From an uncultured Rhizobiaceae group bacterium (GTDB taxonomy: Bacteria; Pseudomonadota; Alphaproteobacteria; Rhizobiales; Rhizobiaceae): 14,535 nt of DNA. The notes beneath the pieces were generated by a model. That model did no database searches. It had not been told where the DNA came from and saw nothing but the letters and a program-made list of their open reading frames with translations. Made by a program: the position numbers and the translations under genes. Numbering within the stretch: the stretch's first letter is position 1; each line of letters starts with the position of its first letter. This document shows positions 12,909 through 14,535 of the stretch, piece by piece. The stretch covers positions 1 through 14,535 of the forward strand of contig CALLHT010000046.1 of NCBI GenBank assembly GCA_938009335.1, read 5' to 3'.

Positions 12909-12933
12909 CCGTTCTTTCGAAATTTATTGAGTC

Positions 12934-12967
12934 AAAACAAAACGCTGGTAAGAACTCCTGCCAGCGT
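12934..12967 (-). terminator. Intrinsic terminator of creD, shared with the convergent gene
   Basis: ACGCTGG (12942-12948) pairs with CCAGCGT (12961-12967) around a 12-base loop. On the minus strand the stem is followed by TTTTGTTTT, a good U-tract, 24 bases after the creD stop. In the plus direction GATTCATTTAT follows, so it may also stop transcription of the exported protein gene ending at 12908, less efficiently. Confidence 0.75.
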
Positions 12968-12990
12968 GATTCATTTATGGATAGATCTTT

Positions 12991-14454
12991 TTAAGCCGTT
13001 TGAACTTGCCGGTTTGACCAATCAACCTTGCGGGTCATGGCCATGGTCGCCGCAATTGCACCAAAGGCAACAACAGAACCTGCTAACAGAGCAAACTCTT
13101 CCTGATTCAAAATCATATACATGACCGCATAGGTGATTCCGAGTATTGCTGCCATGATCGCCGCGCCATGTTTTTGACCCAGTGCATCCCCCACATACCA
13201 AGCGATTAGCCCGGTCGTCGCGACGGAGGAAATCGCGTAGGCAATGCCAAAGCCAACCTGTTCAGCAAAGGCCAAAAGCATCACGTAGAAGATGACCATG
13301 GCTAACCCTACAAGCGTGTATTGGACCCAATGTATGGCTTGCCTTCCGGTCAGTTCAAGAACGAACACCGCTAGAAAGATGAGCGAGAAAAACCCAACCG
13401 CATACTTTAATGTTCGGGCTGTCACCTGATAAAAATCTAGAGGCTCTACAAAGGTTACTTGCACTGTCGATTCTGTCCGGGGCAGTGAATTGCCGAAGGT
13501 CACACCATCAATGCCGCGCGCAAGGCTGGGCACTGTCCATTCTGCATCAAATCCTTCCGGGGTCACGTCTCGTTTCTCAGGCAAGAAGTTTCCATTAAAG
13601 CCCGGATGAGGCCAGTTTGATTTCAGAGACAAGTCAGTTGAACTGCCTGCAGGAACAATCTCGATGTCTTTTGAACCGTTCAGCGCGAAAGACAGATCAA
13701 ACTCGAATCCGCTCTTCAGTTCCTCTTCCATAATTGGCAAGTGAACACCACCAGAGGGACCGCTTCGGCCACCTACATAGCTGCTCACATGGCGCTGGAC
13801 CGCAGCAACACGATTGCCTTGCAACCGTTTCAAGCCGGGAAGGAAATTTCGTTTTCCAAAGCCTTGCAAGTCAATCGCCACATCTGAACGGATGCCCGTC
13901 ATGTCTGAAATACCCATCGCCAGAAACGCTTGCGTTGGCTTTGGCAAACCGCCAGTTTCTTTAATACGCTCAAGGTCCGGTGCGGCGAATGTCCCATTAA
14001 GATTGGTTTTCAGATGAAACAATTGCGTTTTGTAAATCGATTTTTTGCGTTCTTCGACATTGATGTCACCATCAATCGCAATCCGGTCTGCGGAATACAC
14101 CGCGTATCGCGTGACCTGTTTGAACGTTCGGTCTACTTTTTCGGATATCGTATAGGGAACCACCAAATAAGGGCCGTTGATCTTCTGGCTTGCGCCCCAC
14201 CCTTGGGCGATTGAAGTGGCAACTTCATCTGCGCGGCGCGCCCGCTCTTCAACCAAGCCCCAAACCATCAAGGTTGGGATCAACAAGGCAAGTGTAATGA
14301 AACCCGTCATGAAGAACTTCACGCCGGGAGATGAGCTGAACCCTGCAATGCTTTTACGAATTGTATTAGACTTTTCGGGTTCAGATTTTTGCCAAGGCTT
14401 AGCGCCCCCGGATTGAGTTTCGCTGGACGGGTCTGCGTCGTTTGAAGATGACAT
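12991..14454 (-). CDS. creD: CreD-family inner membrane protein
   Basis: This encodes 487 residues. A polar, Ser/Pro/Glu-rich cytoplasmic N-terminus (1-45) precedes a first membrane helix (about 47-67). The signature WGASQKINGPYLVVPY (86-101) opens the large periplasmic domain, and about six membrane helices lie between roughly 345 and 475. This is the CreD layout. In enterobacteria CreD is part of the CreBC regulon and affects envelope integrity and beta-lactam or colicin response; its biochemical role is unknown. No creB or creC lies in the window, so the regulon link cannot be assumed. AGGAAAGAG lies just before the ATG. A terminator of an upstream gene ends only about 40 bases before the start, leaving little room for a promoter. 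Confidence 0.92.
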   Translation of the reverse strand: MSSSNDADPSSETQSGGAKPWQKSEPEKSNTIRKSIAGFSSSPGVKFFMTGFITLALLIPTLMVWGLVEERARRADEVATSIAQGWGASQKINGPYLVVPYTISEKVDRTFKQVTRYAVYSADRIAIDGDINVEERKKSIYKTQLFHLKTNLNGTFAAPDLERIKETGGLPKPTQAFLAMGISDMTGIRSDVAIDLQGFGKRNFLPGLKRLQGNRVAAVQRHVSSYVGGRSGPSGGVHLPIMEEELKSGFEFDLSFALNGSKDIEIVPAGSSTDLSLKSNWPHPGFNGNFLPEKRDVTPEGFDAEWTVPSLARGIDGVTFGNSLPRTESTVQVTFVEPLDFYQVTARTLKYAVGFFSLIFLAVFVLELTGRQAIHWVQYTLVGLAMVIFYVMLLAFAEQVGFGIAYAISSVATTGLIAWYVGDALGQKHGAAIMAAILGITYAVMYMILNQEEFALLAGSVVAFGAIAATMAMTRKVDWSNRQVQTA

Positions 14455-14495
14455 GTGTTTCTCTTTCCTAAGTTGAACATCATGTCATCGGATAC

Positions 14496-14526
14496 AAAAA
14501 GGCCGACCAGAAACTCTGACGGGCCT
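14496..14526 (-). terminator. Intrinsic terminator just upstream of creD
   Basis: On the minus strand AGGCC (14526-14522) pairs with GGCCT (14504-14500). Inside this, TCAGA/TCTGG forms a second helix with one T-G pair around a 3-base loop. TTTTT follows at once (14500-14496). It most likely ends a minus-strand gene beyond the right edge of the window. Because it lies 41 bases before the creD start on the same strand, attenuation of creD transcription is another reading. Confidence 0.7.
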
Positions 14527-14535
14527 GTGCAGCAA

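Noticed and set aside
13238..13262. TTTGGCATTGCC-type sigma-54-like match on the minus strand (GG-N10-GC)
   Set aside because: It lies inside the creD coding region, and the -12 half reads TACGC rather than TTGC.

Overview
The window looks like chromosomal DNA of an alphaproteobacterium with a mid-range GC content. Support comes from an alphaproteobacterial-type ParC near a bacterial leucyl-transferase gene (bpt), and from several TTG starts and Shine-Dalgarno (SD)-type starts. An order within the class (for example Hyphomicrobiales) is only a guess. There are no rRNAs, tRNAs, insertion sequences, phage genes or CRISPR arrays. All genes look intact and most are housekeeping or envelope related.

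Layout. (1) 1-740: a CRP-like palindrome and a tandem repeat precede a histidine-rich polytopic membrane protein. (2) 715-1352, minus: a secreted cytochrome P460-family c-type haem protein with a clear intrinsic terminator. (3) 1536-4429, plus: bpt (N-degron leucyl-transferase), an EamA/DMT permease and a GT2 glycosyltransferase with a helical, TPR-like C-terminal half. (4) 4516-7098, minus: a 50-codon single-pass membrane protein and parC (topoisomerase IV subunit A). (5) 7261-7551, plus: a three-helix CBU_0592-like membrane protein. (6) 7604-11080, minus: an exported alpha/beta hydrolase, then lemA and a DUF2207 protein with a polyglycine tail. (7) 11304-12908, plus: a large exported protein of unknown family. 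(8) 12991-14454, minus: creD, facing (7) across a shared hairpin terminator.

The most interesting signal is a pair of near-identical sigma-54 (-24/-12) promoter elements. They match each other at 16 of 19 positions, and both keep GG-N10-GC spacing. One lies just before the glycosyltransferase gene (plus strand, 3248-3266). The other lies just before the 50-residue membrane protein gene (minus strand, 4743-4725). The two genes converge, so the pair may form a small RpoN-controlled envelope module. This is inferred from sequence only. The other items are modest: operator-like palindromes in several promoter regions, hairpins over stop codons, a terminator very close upstream of creD, and two proteins without a recognised family.
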